Shown here: positions 42,697 to 54,900 of the stretch, one piece after another | How positions within the stretch are numbered: position 1 is the stretch's first letter | Layout: each line of letters starts with the position of its first letter | Assembly: GCF_023238625.1 (NCBI RefSeq) | Contig: NZ_CP096670.1 | Location: 1,229,501-1,293,500 of the forward strand | DNA: 64,000 bases | Reading direction: 5' to 3' | Source of the DNA: Agarivorans sp. TSD2052 | Lineage (GTDB): Bacteria > Pseudomonadota > Gammaproteobacteria > Enterobacterales > Celerinatantimonadaceae | Made by a program: the position numbers and the translations under genes | The notes under the pieces: generated by a model | What the model saw: the letters and a program-made list of their open reading frames with translations, nothing else | Told to the model about the DNA's origin: nothing | The model's database searches: none

Positions 42697-43719
42697 ATGA
42701 AAGATAAATTAATTCACTCTCTAGAAACAGTAGGCCTGACACCCATGGTGCCATTTGTCCGTTTAGCCAGTGGAGAAAACCCCAAACAACAAATCAGTGA
42801 CATATTCGAACGTATCGGTCTTCCGTTACTGGCTATTGCCGTGTTTTTGTTATTGTGGAGCATTTCTGCTGCTAAAGTGCAAACCAGCTTAGGCACCTTG
42901 CCTGGACCTGCTCAAGTTTGGCAGCAATACCAAGGCTTAGTGGCGGAGCATCATGAGGAGCGCGAAAAAGAAAAAGCATTTTATGTGCGACAGGACGAGC
43001 GTAATGCTAAGAAGTTAGCCAAAAACCCGGATGCCACCATAAAGGTTCGTCCTTATACCGGCAAAGAAACCTTTTTTGATCAAATATTGACTAGCTTGTA
43101 CACCGTGTTTACCGGTTTCATATTAGCGAGTGTTATCGCTATCCCTATTGGCGTTGCCTGTGGTTTAAACAAAAAGCTATATGGTGCGGTCAGCCCCATT
43201 ATTCAAATTCTCAAACCCGTGTCGCCACTGGCTTGGCTACCCATCGTTACCATGGTGGTGAGTGCCGTGTATGTAAGCAATGATCCCGCATTCTCAAAAT
43301 CCTTCGTTACATCAGCGGTAACCGTAACCTTATGTTCTTTATGGCCAACTCTGATTAACACTGCTACTGGCGTCGCGTCAATCGACAAAGACTGGATTAA
43401 TGTAGGAAAAGTGATCCAGCTTCATTGGAGTAAGCAAGTGTTCAAAATTGCCATTCCTGCCTCATTGCCGATGATCTTCACCGGTTTACGTATCTCTCTT
43501 GGTATTGGTTGGATGGTATTGATTGCTGCTGAAATGCTGGCGCAAAACCCAGGCCTTGGAAAGTTTGTTTGGGACGAATTTCAAAATGGTAGTTCTAACT
43601 CCTTAGGCCGGATTATGGCGGCTGTAGTGGTTATTGGTCTTATCGGTTATGTCTTAGATTGGGCAATGTTAAGCCTACAAAAACTGATTTCACATTCAAC
43701 ACCAGAAAGCGCGCGCTAA
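42697..43719 (+). CDS. nrtB: NrtB-like ABC transporter permease
   Basis: This 340-aa membrane protein has the C-terminal permease signature region (AEMLAQNPGLGKFVWDEF) of NrtB/SsuC-type importers, plus an early hydrophobic helix and a charged extramembrane stretch (about 85-130). The ATG at 42697 with AAGGAG eight bases before is chosen; the open frame reaches 60 bases further upstream without support. It follows the binding-protein gene after an intervening hairpin. Confidence 0.88.
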   Translation: MKDKLIHSLETVGLTPMVPFVRLASGENPKQQISDIFERIGLPLLAIAVFLLLWSISAAKVQTSLGTLPGPAQVWQQYQGLVAEHHEEREKEKAFYVRQDERNAKKLAKNPDATIKVRPYTGKETFFDQILTSLYTVFTGFILASVIAIPIGVACGLNKKLYGAVSPIIQILKPVSPLAWLPIVTMVVSAVYVSNDPAFSKSFVTSAVTVTLCSLWPTLINTATGVASIDKDWINVGKVIQLHWSKQVFKIAIPASLPMIFTGLRISLGIGWMVLIAAEMLAQNPGLGKFVWDEFQNGSSNSLGRIMAAVVVIGLIGYVLDWAMLSLQKLISHSTPESAR

Positions 43720-43740
43720 GCAAAGTTAAAGGAAATACCT

Positions 43741-44580
43741 ATGTCACAATATCTAGAAATTGATCACGTTAGCATCGACTTCCCGACCAAAAATGGGCCA
43801 TTTAGAGCGCTAAATGGTGTTGATATGAAAATTGATAAGGGCGAATTTATCTCTCTCATCGGCCACTCTGGTTGCGGTAAGTCTACCGTGCTAAATATTG
43901 TGGCGGGCTTATATAATGCCACCGAAGGAGGTGTGATATTAGAAGGTAAAGAAGTGACTCGGCCTGGCCCTGACAGGGCGGTAGTGTTTCAAAACCACTC
44001 TTTATTGCCTTGGTTGACCGCTTATCAAAATGTTGAGCTCGCGGTTAAAGAAGTGTTTAAGGGGCAAAAATCTAAACTCGAAATGAAAGAGTGGATCGAA
44101 CACAATTTAGAATTAGTACATATGACTCACGCCATGCATAAACGACCCGATGAAATTTCTGGTGGTATGAAGCAGCGGGTCGGCATTGCTCGTGCCTTAG
44201 CGATGCAGCCTAAAGTGTTATTGATGGATGAACCGTTTGGCGCTTTAGATGCCTTAACCCGTGCTCATTTGCAAGATTCTTTGATGGAGATCCAGCAAGA
44301 ACTTAATAATACCGTGATTATGATTACCCACGATGTAGATGAAGCGGTGCTATTGTCTGATCGAATCGTCATGATGACCAATGGGCCTGAAGCAACAATT
44401 GGTGAGATCCTAACAGTAGAGTTAGATAGACCTAGAAATCGTGTAGCGCTAGCTGATGACGCTGAATACAACCATTATCGCGCACAAGTATTGAAGTTTC
44501 TTTATGAGCGTCAGCGTAACCCTGCTCAGGCCAATGAAAAGGCAAAGCCTAAACTGGTTAAATCTGAAAAGGCCGCTTAA
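43741..44580 (+). CDS. nrtD: NrtD-like ABC transporter ATPase
   Basis: This 279-aa ATPase has Walker A GHSGCGKST, the Q-loop segment VFQNHSLLPWLTAYQNV, signature ISGGMKQR, Walker B LLMDEPFGALD and the switch His in ITHDVDEAV. It matches the short NrtD/SsuB-type subunit; there is no fused NrtC binding domain, so the transporter would have two identical ATPases. Twenty-one bases after the permease gene, with AAAGGAAA upstream. Terminator after the stop. Confidence 0.9.
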   Translation: MSQYLEIDHVSIDFPTKNGPFRALNGVDMKIDKGEFISLIGHSGCGKSTVLNIVAGLYNATEGGVILEGKEVTRPGPDRAVVFQNHSLLPWLTAYQNVELAVKEVFKGQKSKLEMKEWIEHNLELVHMTHAMHKRPDEISGGMKQRVGIARALAMQPKVLLMDEPFGALDALTRAHLQDSLMEIQQELNNTVIMITHDVDEAVLLSDRIVMMTNGPEATIGEILTVELDRPRNRVALADDAEYNHYRAQVLKFLYERQRNPAQANEKAKPKLVKSEKAA

Positions 44581-44643
44581 ACAACAGTACGCAAGCCAGC
44601 GCTTAGCTTATCTTGGTTCAATTCAGTACTTTGCTAAAACACT

Positions 44644-44669
44644 ACGCCCTTATACGAGGGCGTTTTTTT
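44644..44669 (+). terminator. Terminator of the nitrate ABC operon
   Basis: ACGCCCT (44644-44650), TATACG loop, AGGGCGT (44657-44663) and a run of seven Ts. Confidence 0.88.
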
Positions 44670-45823
<1,154 letters not shown>

Positions 45824-45850
45824 ATAGGTCCCTATTCCCGTTTATTTTTT

Positions 45851-45877
45851 AAACACCGTATTGCGGTGTTTTTTTTA
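45851..45877 (+). terminator. Terminator after dapB
   Basis: AAACACCG (45851-45858), TATTG loop, CGGTGTTT (45864-45871) and more Ts. Confidence 0.88.
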
Positions 45878-45918
45878 CATCTAAATTTAGTCTTAGTGTT
45901 TTATTCGGCTGATGCTCT

Positions 45919-45932
45919 TGAAAGCGTTATCA
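45919..45932. promoter_or_regulatory. LacI-family-like operator 1 before the pullulanase gene
   Basis: TGAAAGCGTTATCA, with central CG, keeps 10 of 14 bases under self-complementation. It is one of two such sites spaced 24 bases apart centre to centre. Confidence 0.5.
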
Positions 45933-45942
45933 TGAGTTTTCT

Positions 45943-45956
45943 TGAAACCGTTTTCA
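45943..45956. promoter_or_regulatory. LacI-family-like operator 2 before the pullulanase gene
   Basis: TGAAACCGTTTTCA keeps 12 of 14 bases under self-complementation, a typical LacI/MalR-type operator with central CG. It lies about 215 bases before the gene start. Confidence 0.6.
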
Positions 45957-46170
45957 AGGATTTTGTTCTTTGAGCCGTCTCACAAAGGCTGTAAAAAACA
46001 CCGCTCTGCAACATTCTGTTAGCCAAAATTACGCTGCCGTCACAGTCCTTTTTGCCACTAAAACCTACCTTATGTGCATCTCGCCCGTCGGAGGCGAGAG
46101 CTAAAAATTCAAAACATAAAAAACAATAATTGCTGAATATCGGTTCGGCAATAGGAAAGGAAAGGCTGAC

Positions 46171-49100
46171 ATGGATATAAAAATTAGTAAGTTAGCAAGG
46201 CTTACAATGCCAATTCTAGCAACTGCATTGCTAGGTGCGTGTAGTGATAATGACACGACTCCAGGCGGTGGCGGTGGAGGCGTCATTGATGGTTTGTACA
46301 CCGCGGGTGAAAATGAAGTTGTTGTTTATTACAAACGCGATGAAGCCCATGAGCGTGTAGACGAATCTGCTTATGAAGGTTGGGGTTTACACCTTTGGAA
46401 TGGCGAAGGTTGTACTAGTACTGATTTAGAAGCTATGGGTATTGCTGATGGGGGAACCGATTGGGGTTCACCAAGAGCTGCGACCGGTATCAGTGAAACC
46501 TACGGTGCTTACTATGTATTGACCGTTGACCCAGACGCATCAGATCCGCATGAGTGTATGAACTTCATTTTACACAACGGTGATGATAAAGCATTTGGCA
46601 GCGCTAACTCTAAGTTTGAGCTGACCAAGCTACAAGAAGATAAAGGTCTATTCGGTTTCCATGGCAGCAGCGAATTATTCTACGCGCCAGTAGCAGAGCG
46701 CCCCGTAGCCATTGATGGCGCCAAAGCCCATTGGGTTGATGCTGACACTATCGCATGGGAATCAGCCGGTGATGCAGCTTCTTTAGAGCTTCGTTACGAT
46801 TTGGAAAATGGCATCGCCATGGACCCTGATACTAAAGAAGTGACTGGCGGTACCGCAATTGCGTTAACAGCTGGCGATTTGTCTGATGATGCTAAAGCAC
46901 GCTTCCCGCATTTAGCTGGTTTGTCAGCGGCCAAAATAGCTGTAGATGATGCAGTACTTAAAACCATTGCAAAAAGCCAAATTGTTGTAGTTGCGATGGA
47001 CGCCGAAGGTAAAGCTACTTCAGCGACTCAAGTGCAAAAGCCAGGCATGATTGACGAAGTTTTCGTTAAGGGTGATGGCGGTGCATTAGCTGAAGAACTT
47101 GGTGCGATTGTTTCAGGTGATGAGGTTAGCTTTAAGGTGTGGGCGCCAACCGCGCAAAGCGTTAAGTTATACTTATACAACGAAGAAGACATGAGTTCAG
47201 CGGGTGAAGCTGTTGTTATGGAAGAAGCGGCCAATGGTGTGTGGGCCGTAGAGCAGGCTGGGGCTGTTGGCAAATACTACCGTTACGAAGTGACCGTATA
47301 CCACCCAACCACTGGAAACATTGAAACCCGTATGGTTACCGACCCATACTCTCTAGCCTTATCAACTAACTCAATGTATTCATTAGTGGTTGACCTAGAT
47401 GCAGATGAAATTAAACCCGCAGGTTGGGATGATTACGAGCATCCAGAAATTGAAGCCGATGTAGACCACGTCTTATACGAATCACATTTGCGTGACTTTA
47501 GTGTGAGCGATACTCAAGGTACTGCAGCACTAAACGGTAAATACTTAGCGCTTACTGAAGAAGAACGTGAGTCGGTGACTCATCTTCAAGCGCTGAAAGA
47601 TGCTGGCTTAACCACACTTCACATTCTCCCTGCTTTTGATATCGCGACAGTAGACGAAGAAGGTGCAATCGACATCGATGCGCCGCTAGCTGATTTGTGT
47701 ACAAAAATTGATAAAACCGATGATTACTGTGCCGATGCCTCTGGCACGATTGAAGCGAAGCTAGCTAGTTTTGAGCCTAGCACTGGTGATGCGCAGTCGT
47801 TGATGAATGACCTACGCGGTCTTGATAGCTTTAACTGGGGTTACGACCCTTACCATTACACTGTGCCAGAAGGCAGTTACGCTACCGACGCTGAAGGTAC
47901 TACTCGAATTCTAGAGTTCCGCCAAATGGTGAAGGCGACTCATGATATGGGTCTAAAAATTGTTATGGATGTCGTGTACAACCATACCAATGCTTCAGGT
48001 GTAAACGATAAGTCTGTGTTAGACAAAATTGTCCCTGGATATTATCACCGTCGTGATGCCAACACCGGTGGCGTAGAAACATCAACATGTTGTGATAATA
48101 CCGCTACTGAAAACCTTATGATGGGTAAGCTAATGACTGACTCATTAGTTACTTGGGCTAAGGAATATAATGTTGACGGCTTCCGTTTCGATTTGATGGG
48201 TCACCAACCAAAAGACTTAATGGTTGATTCTTTAGCAGCGGTTCGTGCAGTAGATGAAGATACCTTGTTTTACGGCGAAGGCTGGGATTTTGGTGAAGTA
48301 GCCAACAATGCCCGCTTCGAGCAAGCGACTCAATGGAATATGGCTGGTACCGAAATTGGTACGTTCTCTGACCGTCTACGTGACGCGGTTCGTGGTGGTA
48401 GCCCGTTTGATAGTGGCGAAGGCATTCGTAAAACTCAAGGTTTTGGTAATGCTGATACCTTAAATGAGTTAAACACTGACGCTGACAACTACCGTACAGA
48501 AGCGCTTCATAACCAAGACTTAATTCGTGTGGGTATGGCAGGTAACTTACAGAAATTCGTAATTTTGGATTCTGCAGGAAATACCAAGCGTGGTCAGGAT
48601 GTTAACTATAATGGAGCTAAAGCTGGTTATACCTTGAATCCATCAGAAAACATTTCTTATGTATCTAAGCACGATAACCAAACTTTATGGGACAATAACG
48701 CCTATAAAGCAGCTACCGGTACAACAGCTGCTGACCGCTCGCGTATGCAAACTGTTAGCTTGTCTACTGTTATGCTTGGCCAAGGTATTCCGTTTATTCA
48801 CATGGGTTCTGAACTACTTCGTTCTAAATCAATGCAACGCGATAGCTACGACTCTGGTGATTGGTTTAACCGTGTAAGGTTTGATGGTTCTGATAATAAC
48901 TGGAATGTTGGCTTACCTCGTGAAGACAAAGATGGTGGTAACTGGGATCTAATCAAAACCATTATTGCTGATGAAACTGCAGAGCCTGCAGAAGCAGATA
49001 TAGAGTTAGCCAAACAGCAATTTTTAGAGCTACTGACTATCCGTTCAAGCAGTGACTTGTTCCGCTTAACCACAGCCGCAGAGGTTCAAGCGCGTGTTGA

Positions 49101-50178
49101 CTTCCGCAATGTGGGTGCAGAGCAAGTACAAGGCCTAATTGTTATGTCTATCGACAACGGCACGGGTGCTGGGGCTGATTTAGACGAAAACAATGATGCT
49201 ATCGTAGTTGTATTAAACGCAACTGATGAAGAGCAAGCCTTTGAAGTTGCAGGCGCAACAGGTTTTGACTTGCACGAAGTTCAACAAGATTCTGCAGACT
49301 CAGTGGTACAGGGTGCAAGCTTTGCTGATGCAACCTTTACTGTTCCTGCTCGTACTACTGCAGTATTTGTTCAGCCAAGAGATGGTGAACGTGGTACAGG
49401 TCTTCCAGTTGATACTTCAAATAAAGACGTAAGTGCAATTCCACCGCTTGGTGATACTCAAATATTCATCCGTGGTGTAAATACTTGGAATCCAGAAGAT
49501 GAATTGGTGTTTACTAAAGATGGTAAATATGAGTTCACCACGACTTTAGAAGCTGGAGATTATGGCTTCAAAGTTGCAGATGCTGATTGGGGTGATGTTA
49601 ACTACGGAGCAACAGAAGGTGCGCTAGAGCTAGGTACAGCTAAAACGCTTGAGTACAATGGCGGAGATTTAAGCTTTTCTATTGATGCTAAATCGGTGGT
49701 CACATTTGTTACTGATTTCTCAACGGTTGATGCGCCAACTTTGGTTGTTACAGCAGCTGCAGTGGCTAGTTGTGAATTGTTAGAAGACAGCGCAGACGCA
49801 GGGCCTTTGGCTACTCAATTAGCGGTTCGCGGTAGTCACTCCGGTTGGGGTTGGGATGAAATGTACGCACTATCATACAAGGGTGACAATACCTATCAGG
49901 TATCGCTTGCGGCCGGTGCATACGAGTTCAAACTGGCTTCTGATGCAGATAACTGGGATCCTCAAATGATTGCCTATTCAGATGGTGCTCGTGTAGAGAA
50001 TCTTGTACTGAACGTTGACTACCAAGCTTGGGCTCGTGTAGGTGACAGTGCCATTGGTGACCCAGGTAATAACAAAATAACTTTAGCTGGTGATACCATC
50101 TTAACGTTGACCGTAAATGGCGAGTTAACGGATAACGTTGACAACGGTAGTATTTCAATGTGTGAACTAGAAAACTAA
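46171..50178 (+). CDS. pulA: Large secreted type I pullulanase lipoprotein
   Basis: This 1335-aa GH13 debranching enzyme hydrolyses alpha-1,6 bonds in pullulan and glycogen. Lipobox LGAC is followed by a Gly-rich linker. An N-terminal CBM41-like module (about 40-170) and a CBM48-like module (SFKVWAPTAQSVKLYLYN, about 310-420) precede the catalytic barrel: FNWGYDPYHYTVPEGSY, the nucleophile Asp674 (DGFRFD), acid/base Glu703 (YGEGWDF) and Asp835 (KHDNQ). After the barrel come a beta domain and two similar C-terminal modules (about 1080-1190 and 1210-1330, each with an AG-YxFKxA pattern). It is about 250 aa longer than Klebsiella PulA, mostly due to these modules. Export is probably by type II secretion. 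Confidence 0.92.
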   Translation: MDIKISKLARLTMPILATALLGACSDNDTTPGGGGGGVIDGLYTAGENEVVVYYKRDEAHERVDESAYEGWGLHLWNGEGCTSTDLEAMGIADGGTDWGSPRAATGISETYGAYYVLTVDPDASDPHECMNFILHNGDDKAFGSANSKFELTKLQEDKGLFGFHGSSELFYAPVAERPVAIDGAKAHWVDADTIAWESAGDAASLELRYDLENGIAMDPDTKEVTGGTAIALTAGDLSDDAKARFPHLAGLSAAKIAVDDAVLKTIAKSQIVVVAMDAEGKATSATQVQKPGMIDEVFVKGDGGALAEELGAIVSGDEVSFKVWAPTAQSVKLYLYNEEDMSSAGEAVVMEEAANGVWAVEQAGAVGKYYRYEVTVYHPTTGNIETRMVTDPYSLALSTNSMYSLVVDLDADEIKPAGWDDYEHPEIEADVDHVLYESHLRDFSVSDTQGTAALNGKYLALTEEERESVTHLQALKDAGLTTLHILPAFDIATVDEEGAIDIDAPLADLCTKIDKTDDYCADASGTIEAKLASFEPSTGDAQSLMNDLRGLDSFNWGYDPYHYTVPEGSYATDAEGTTRILEFRQMVKATHDMGLKIVMDVVYNHTNASGVNDKSVLDKIVPGYYHRRDANTGGVETSTCCDNTATENLMMGKLMTDSLVTWAKEYNVDGFRFDLMGHQPKDLMVDSLAAVRAVDEDTLFYGEGWDFGEVANNARFEQATQWNMAGTEIGTFSDRLRDAVRGGSPFDSGEGIRKTQGFGNADTLNELNTDADNYRTEALHNQDLIRVGMAGNLQKFVILDSAGNTKRGQDVNYNGAKAGYTLNPSENISYVSKHDNQTLWDNNAYKAATGTTAADRSRMQTVSLSTVMLGQGIPFIHMGSELLRSKSMQRDSYDSGDWFNRVRFDGSDNNWNVGLPREDKDGGNWDLIKTIIADETAEPAEADIELAKQQFLELLTIRSSSDLFRLTTAAEVQARVDFRNVGAEQVQGLIVMSIDNGTGAGADLDENNDAIVVVLNATDEEQAFEVAGATGFDLHEVQQDSADSVVQGASFADATFTVPARTTAVFVQPRDGERGTGLPVDTSNKDVSAIPPLGDTQIFIRGVNTWNPEDELVFTKDGKYEFTTTLEAGDYGFKVADADWGDVNYGATEGALELGTAKTLEYNGGDLSFSIDAKSVVTFVTDFSTVDAPTLVVTAAAVASCELLEDSADAGPLATQLAVRGSHSGWGWDEMYALSYKGDNTYQVSLAAGAYEFKLASDADNWDPQMIAYSDGARVENLVLNVDYQAWARVGDSAIGDPGNNKITLAGDTILTLTVNGELTDNVDNGSISMCELEN

Positions 50179-50198
50179 TGCTATAGTTGCTTAGTAGT

Positions 50199-50230
50199 AA
50201 AAAGCCAAGGCACACTGCCTTGGCTTTTTT
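50199..50230 (+). terminator. Terminator after the pullulanase gene
   Basis: AAAAGCCAAGGCA (50200-50212), CAC loop, TGCCTTGGCTTTT (50216-50228), followed by Ts. Confidence 0.92.
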
Positions 50231-50373
50231 ATTTAGATGCAGTGATTGCTGATAGGCTTTACAATTAACGTAAAATGCTAATGCTAAGCAATTATCCAAA
50301 ACATTATATTTTGAGCCTTATCTTCAAATAAAACCTTTAACAGTCTATTTCTACAAGTTTGTATAAATATCGA

Positions 50374-50402
50374 TAGACCTTTGCCAATATCTCTTCTATA
50401 AT
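50374..50402 (+). promoter_or_regulatory. Probable sigma-70 promoter of carAB
   Basis: A perfect -10 TATAAT (50397-50402) with a moderate -35 TAGACC (50374-50379) 17 bases before, about 95 bases from the carA start. No unambiguous ArgR or PurR box was recognised. Confidence 0.5.
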
Positions 50403-50495
50403 CCGCGGAATTTGCCAAATTTTTATTATATTGGGCTAAAGTTTACCCTTTAGTTCCATTTTGTTGTGTCGACAGTTCTTTGTTAGGAGGTTGCC

Positions 50496-51638
50496 TTGAG
50501 CAAATCAGCGCTGCTGGTATTAGAAGACGGTACCGTGTTCCGTGGAACCGCAATCGGAGCTAATGGTTCTGCCGTTGGAGAAGTAGTTTTTAATACTTCA
50601 ATGACCGGATACCAAGAAATTTTAACTGACCCCTCATATGCTCGCCAAATAGTCACCCTCACTTATCCTCATATTGGAAACTATGGAACTACCCCGGAAG
50701 ACGAAGAGTCTTCTAGCATACATGCCTGTGGTTTAGTGATTCGTGATTTACCTTTGTTAGCCAGTAATTTTCGCAGCCAACAAAGTTTGAGTGAGTATCT
50801 TGAGTCTCGCAATGTGGTTGGCATAGCGGATATTGATACCCGCAAGTTAACCCGTATTTTGCGTGAAAAAGGGGCTCAGGCTGGCTGTATTGTAGCCGGA
50901 GATGATTTAGACGAAGCGCAAGCTTTGGCGCAAGCTAAAGGTTTCCCGGGATTAAAAGGGATGGATTTGGCCAAAGAAGTGACTACGGCTAAAACCTATT
51001 CATGGGCGCAAGGTAGCTGGGACTTAGTGAATGGCTTACCTGCAGACAGTGAAGACAGTAAGTTTCATGTGGTTGCTTATGATTTTGGCGTTAAACGTAA
51101 TATTTTGCGTATGTTGGTTGACCGCGGTTGTAAGTTGACTGTGGTTCCGGCACAAACTTCAGCTGAAGAAGTATTGGCGTTAAATCCAGATGGTATTTTC
51201 TTATCGAATGGTCCTGGGGACCCAGAGCCATGTGATTACGCCATTGCTGCGGTTAAAACCTTCCTAGAAACTGATATTCCGGTATTTGGTATCTGTTTAG
51301 GCCACCAAATTCTTGCGTTGGCCAGCGGTGCTAAAACAGTGAAAATGAAGTTTGGTCATCATGGCGGTAACCACCCAGTAAAAGACATCGAGCATAACCG
51401 AGTCATGATTACTGCGCAAAACCATGGTTTCGCCGTAGACGAAAAAACCTTGCCTGATACGCTAACAATGACCCACTTCTCTTTGTTTGATCAAAGTTTA
51501 CAGGGTATCCATCGTAACGATAAGCCAGCATTTAGCTTCCAAGGTCACCCAGAAGCAAGCCCCGGCCCACACGATGCAGCGCCATTGTTTGACCATTTCA
51601 TTGAATTAATTGAGCAGCGCCTTAACGGCCAAGCGTAG
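50496..51638 (+). CDS. carA: Carbamoyl phosphate synthetase small (glutaminase) subunit
   Basis: This 380-aa amidotransferase subunit releases ammonia from glutamine for carbamoyl phosphate. The class I glutamine amidotransferase domain has nucleophile Cys267 (FGICLGHQ) and the [10 protein letters not shown] segment with the catalytic His. The start is TTG, as in E. coli carA, with AGGAGG six bases before. carB follows after 19 bases. Confidence 0.98.
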   Translation: MSKSALLVLEDGTVFRGTAIGANGSAVGEVVFNTSMTGYQEILTDPSYARQIVTLTYPHIGNYGTTPEDEESSSIHACGLVIRDLPLLASNFRSQQSLSEYLESRNVVGIADIDTRKLTRILREKGAQAGCIVAGDDLDEAQALAQAKGFPGLKGMDLAKEVTTAKTYSWAQGSWDLVNGLPADSEDSKFHVVAYDFGVKRNILRMLVDRGCKLTVVPAQTSAEEVLALNPDGIFLSNGPGDPEPCDYAIAAVKTFLETDIPVFGICLGHQILALASGAKTVKMKFGHHGGNHPVKDIEHNRVMITAQNHGFAVDEKTLPDTLTMTHFSLFDQSLQGIHRNDKPAFSFQGHPEASPGPHDAAPLFDHFIELIEQRLNGQA

Positions 51639-51657
51639 GTAGAGAGCAACAGAACTT

Positions 51658-54600
51658 ATGCCAAAACGTAATGATATAAAAAGCATCCTAATATTGGGCG
51701 CAGGCCCAATTGTTATCGGCCAAGCTTGTGAGTTTGACTATTCTGGCGCTCAGGCTTGTAAAGCCTTGCGTGAAGAAGGTTACCGAGTAATTTTGGTTAA
51801 CTCTAACCCAGCAACTATTATGACAGACCCAGAAATGGCCGATGCCACATACATCGAGCCGATTCATTGGGAAGTGGTAGAGCGAATCATAGAAAAAGAG
51901 CGCCCAGATGCGGTGTTACCTACCATGGGTGGCCAAACTGCATTGAACTGTGCGCTAGAGCTAGAAAGTAAAGGTGTACTAGAGAAATACAATGTCGAAA
52001 TGATTGGCGCTACTGCAGATGCGATCGATAAAGCAGAAGACCGAAGCCGTTTTGACAAAGCGATGAAGAGCATAGGTTTGGCTTGTCCGAACGCGGGTAT
52101 CGCTCATTCAATGGAAGAAGCTTACGGTGTTTTAGAACAAGTAGGCTTTCCTTGTATTATTCGCCCTTCTTTTACAATGGGTGGCACCGGTGGTGGCATC
52201 GCGTATAACAAAGAAGAGTTTGACGAAATCTGTACTCGAGGCTTAGACCTTTCTCCAACCAGTGAGCTATTAATTGATGAAAGCTTAATCGGTTGGAAAG
52301 AGTATGAGATGGAAGTGGTTCGTGATAAAAACGACAACTGTATCATTGTATGTGCCATTGAAAACTTTGACCCAATGGGTGTACACACTGGTGACTCGAT
52401 CACGGTAGCCCCAGCACAAACCCTTTCTGACAAAGAATACCAATTGATGCGTAATGCCTCGTTAGCGGTTTTGCGTGAAATTGGTGTAGAAACGGGGGGC
52501 TCGAACGTACAGTTTGGTATTTGCCCAAATACTGGTCGTATGGTGATTATTGAGATGAACCCGCGTGTATCGCGTTCATCAGCTCTGGCTTCTAAAGCAA
52601 CAGGTTTCCCAATTGCTAAAATAGCCGCTAAGCTAGCCGTCGGTTTTACGCTTGATGAACTACAAAATGATATTACCGGTGGCCAAACACCTGCATCGTT
52701 TGAGCCGTCAATCGATTATGTAGTGACTAAAATACCACGCTTTAACTTCGAGAAATTTGCTGGTGCCAACGACCGTTTAACGACTCAAATGAAGTCGGTG
52801 GGTGAGGTGATGGCGATTGGTCGTAACCAACAGGAATCACTACAAAAAGCCTTACGTGGCTTAGAAGTAGGTGTTGATGGTTTTGATCCGATTGTTGACT
52901 TAAATGCACCTGATGCGATGGAAACTATTCGACACGAGCTACAAAACGTAGGCTGTGACCGTATTTGGTACATTGCAGACGCATTCCGTGCGGGCATGAG
53001 TGTAGAAGATATCTTTGGCCTAACTAACATCGACCGTTGGTTCTTGGTACAAATTGAAGACATCATCTTGTTAGAACAGCAAGTTGCTAAAGCGGGGGTT
53101 GCTAGTTTAGACGAGGCAACAATGCGCAAACTTAAGCGTAAAGGCTTTGCTGATGCGCGTTTGGCAAAACTCACCGGTGTCTCTGAAAAAGAGCTTCGTA
53201 AATTACGTCATCGTTTAGAAGTACTGCCGGTTTACAAGCGTGTTGATACTTGTGCTGCCGAGTTTGCTACCGATACCGCTTACATGTACTCAAGCTACGA
53301 TGAAGAATGTGAAGCAAAACCGACTGATAACAAAAAAATCATGATATTAGGCGGTGGTCCAAATAGGATTGGCCAAGGTATTGAGTTTGATTACTGTTGT
53401 GTACACGCCGCGCTGGCTATGCGTGACGATGGTTACGAAACCATTATGGTTAACTGTAACCCCGAGACAGTATCTACCGATTACGATACCTCAGATCGCC
53501 TATATTTTGAGCCCGTTACCTTAGAAGATGTGTTAGAAATTGTACGCATTGAGCAACCAACTGGCGTGATTGTTCAGTACGGTGGACAAACACCGCTTAA
53601 ACTAGCTCGTGAACTTGAAGCTGCTGGCGTGCCTATTATTGGTACCTCTCCCGATGCTATTGATCGCGCAGAAGACCGTGAGCGCTTCCAGTTAGCGGTA
53701 GATCGTTTAAAGCTTAAACAGCCTGAAAATGACACGGTAACCACCACTGAAGAAGCGGTTATCTCAGCGCAGCGCATTGGTTACCCTTTAGTGGTTCGCC
53801 CATCTTATGTACTGGGTGGCCGAGCTATGGAAATCGTCTACGATGAAATAGATTTGCGTCGCTACTTTAAAGAAGCGGTAAGTGTATCTAATGATTCGCC
53901 TGTGTTACTTGATAGTTTCTTAAATGATGCTGTTGAAATCGACATTGATGCCATCTGTGACGGTAAAGATGTGGTGATTGGCGGTATCATGGAGCACATT
54001 GAGCAAGCGGGTGTTCACTCAGGTGATTCAGCTTGTTCATTACCTGCTTATACTTTGAGCCCGCAGATTCAAGACCGTATGCGTGAACAAGTTCGGGCCC
54101 TAGCCCTAGAGCTTGGCGTTATTGGTCTAATGAATACCCAGTTCGCTGTTAAAGACGATGAGATTTATTTAATCGAAGTTAACCCGCGCGCTGCGCGTAC
54201 CGTTCCGTTTGTGTCTAAGGCTACAGGCGTTCCGATTGCAAAAGTAGCTGCGAGGGTAATGGCCGGTGTATCTTTAGCCGAGCAAGGCATTACTAAAGAG
54301 GTTATTCCACCATTTTATTCAGTGAAAGAAGTCGTATTGCCGTTTAACAAATTCCAAGGTGTTGACCCTATATTAGGCCCAGAAATGCGGTCTACTGGCG
54401 AAGCAATGGGAGTGGGTGACACTTTTGCTGAAGCTTACGCCAAAGCTGAGCTGGGTATTGGTAACGATGGCCCTAAGAGTGGTCGGGTATTGCTGTCGGT
54501 ACGTAACTCAGACAAGAAACGTGTTGCAGAGCTAGCCGCTAAACTGTTAGAGCTGGGATATGAACTGGATGCAACGCACGGTACTGCTGTAGCCTTGGGT

Positions 54601-54876
54601 GAAGCGGGAATTAACCCTCGCTTAGTGAACAAGGTGCATGAAGGTCGTCCGCATATTCTTGACCGCTTGAAAAACGGCGAATATAGCTACGTAATCAACA
54701 CAACCGAGGGGCGTCAATCTATTGAGGACTCTCGTCAACTACGTCGCGCTGCGTTAGCGCAGAAAGTGAACTACACTACCACCTTAAACGGAGCATTTGC
54801 CACTTGTCAGGCACATACTGCGGATGACCGTGGTACTGTGACTTCTCTTCAAGAATTGCACAAACGCATCGTTTAA
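51658..54876 (+). CDS. carB: Carbamoyl phosphate synthetase large subunit
   Basis: This 1072-aa subunit makes carbamoyl phosphate from bicarbonate, ammonia and two ATP for arginine and pyrimidines. Two homologous ATP-grasp halves are seen: [11 protein letters not shown] at the start, [16 protein letters not shown], then the second copy from about residue 555 ([29 protein letters not shown]). The C-terminal allosteric domain (about 935-1072) includes GHDGP-like [10 protein letters not shown]. Length is the family norm. In operon with carA. Confidence 0.98.
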   Translation: MPKRNDIKSILILGAGPIVIGQACEFDYSGAQACKALREEGYRVILVNSNPATIMTDPEMADATYIEPIHWEVVERIIEKERPDAVLPTMGGQTALNCALELESKGVLEKYNVEMIGATADAIDKAEDRSRFDKAMKSIGLACPNAGIAHSMEEAYGVLEQVGFPCIIRPSFTMGGTGGGIAYNKEEFDEICTRGLDLSPTSELLIDESLIGWKEYEMEVVRDKNDNCIIVCAIENFDPMGVHTGDSITVAPAQTLSDKEYQLMRNASLAVLREIGVETGGSNVQFGICPNTGRMVIIEMNPRVSRSSALASKATGFPIAKIAAKLAVGFTLDELQNDITGGQTPASFEPSIDYVVTKIPRFNFEKFAGANDRLTTQMKSVGEVMAIGRNQQESLQKALRGLEVGVDGFDPIVDLNAPDAMETIRHELQNVGCDRIWYIADAFRAGMSVEDIFGLTNIDRWFLVQIEDIILLEQQVAKAGVASLDEATMRKLKRKGFADARLAKLTGVSEKELRKLRHRLEVLPVYKRVDTCAAEFATDTAYMYSSYDEECEAKPTDNKKIMILGGGPNRIGQGIEFDYCCVHAALAMRDDGYETIMVNCNPETVSTDYDTSDRLYFEPVTLEDVLEIVRIEQPTGVIVQYGGQTPLKLARELEAAGVPIIGTSPDAIDRAEDRERFQLAVDRLKLKQPENDTVTTTEEAVISAQRIGYPLVVRPSYVLGGRAMEIVYDEIDLRRYFKEAVSVSNDSPVLLDSFLNDAVEIDIDAICDGKDVVIGGIMEHIEQAGVHSGDSACSLPAYTLSPQIQDRMREQVRALALELGVIGLMNTQFAVKDDEIYLIEVNPRAARTVPFVSKATGVPIAKVAARVMAGVSLAEQGITKEVIPPFYSVKEVVLPFNKFQGVDPILGPEMRSTGEAMGVGDTFAEAYAKAELGIGNDGPKSGRVLLSVRNSDKKRVAELAAKLLELGYELDATHGTAVALGEAGINPRLVNKVHEGRPHILDRLKNGEYSYVINTTEGRQSIEDSRQLRRAALAQKVNYTTTLNGAFATCQAHTADDRGTVTSLQELHKRIV

Positions 54877-54900
54877 TCGGCGACTAATGTTATTTGTAAA

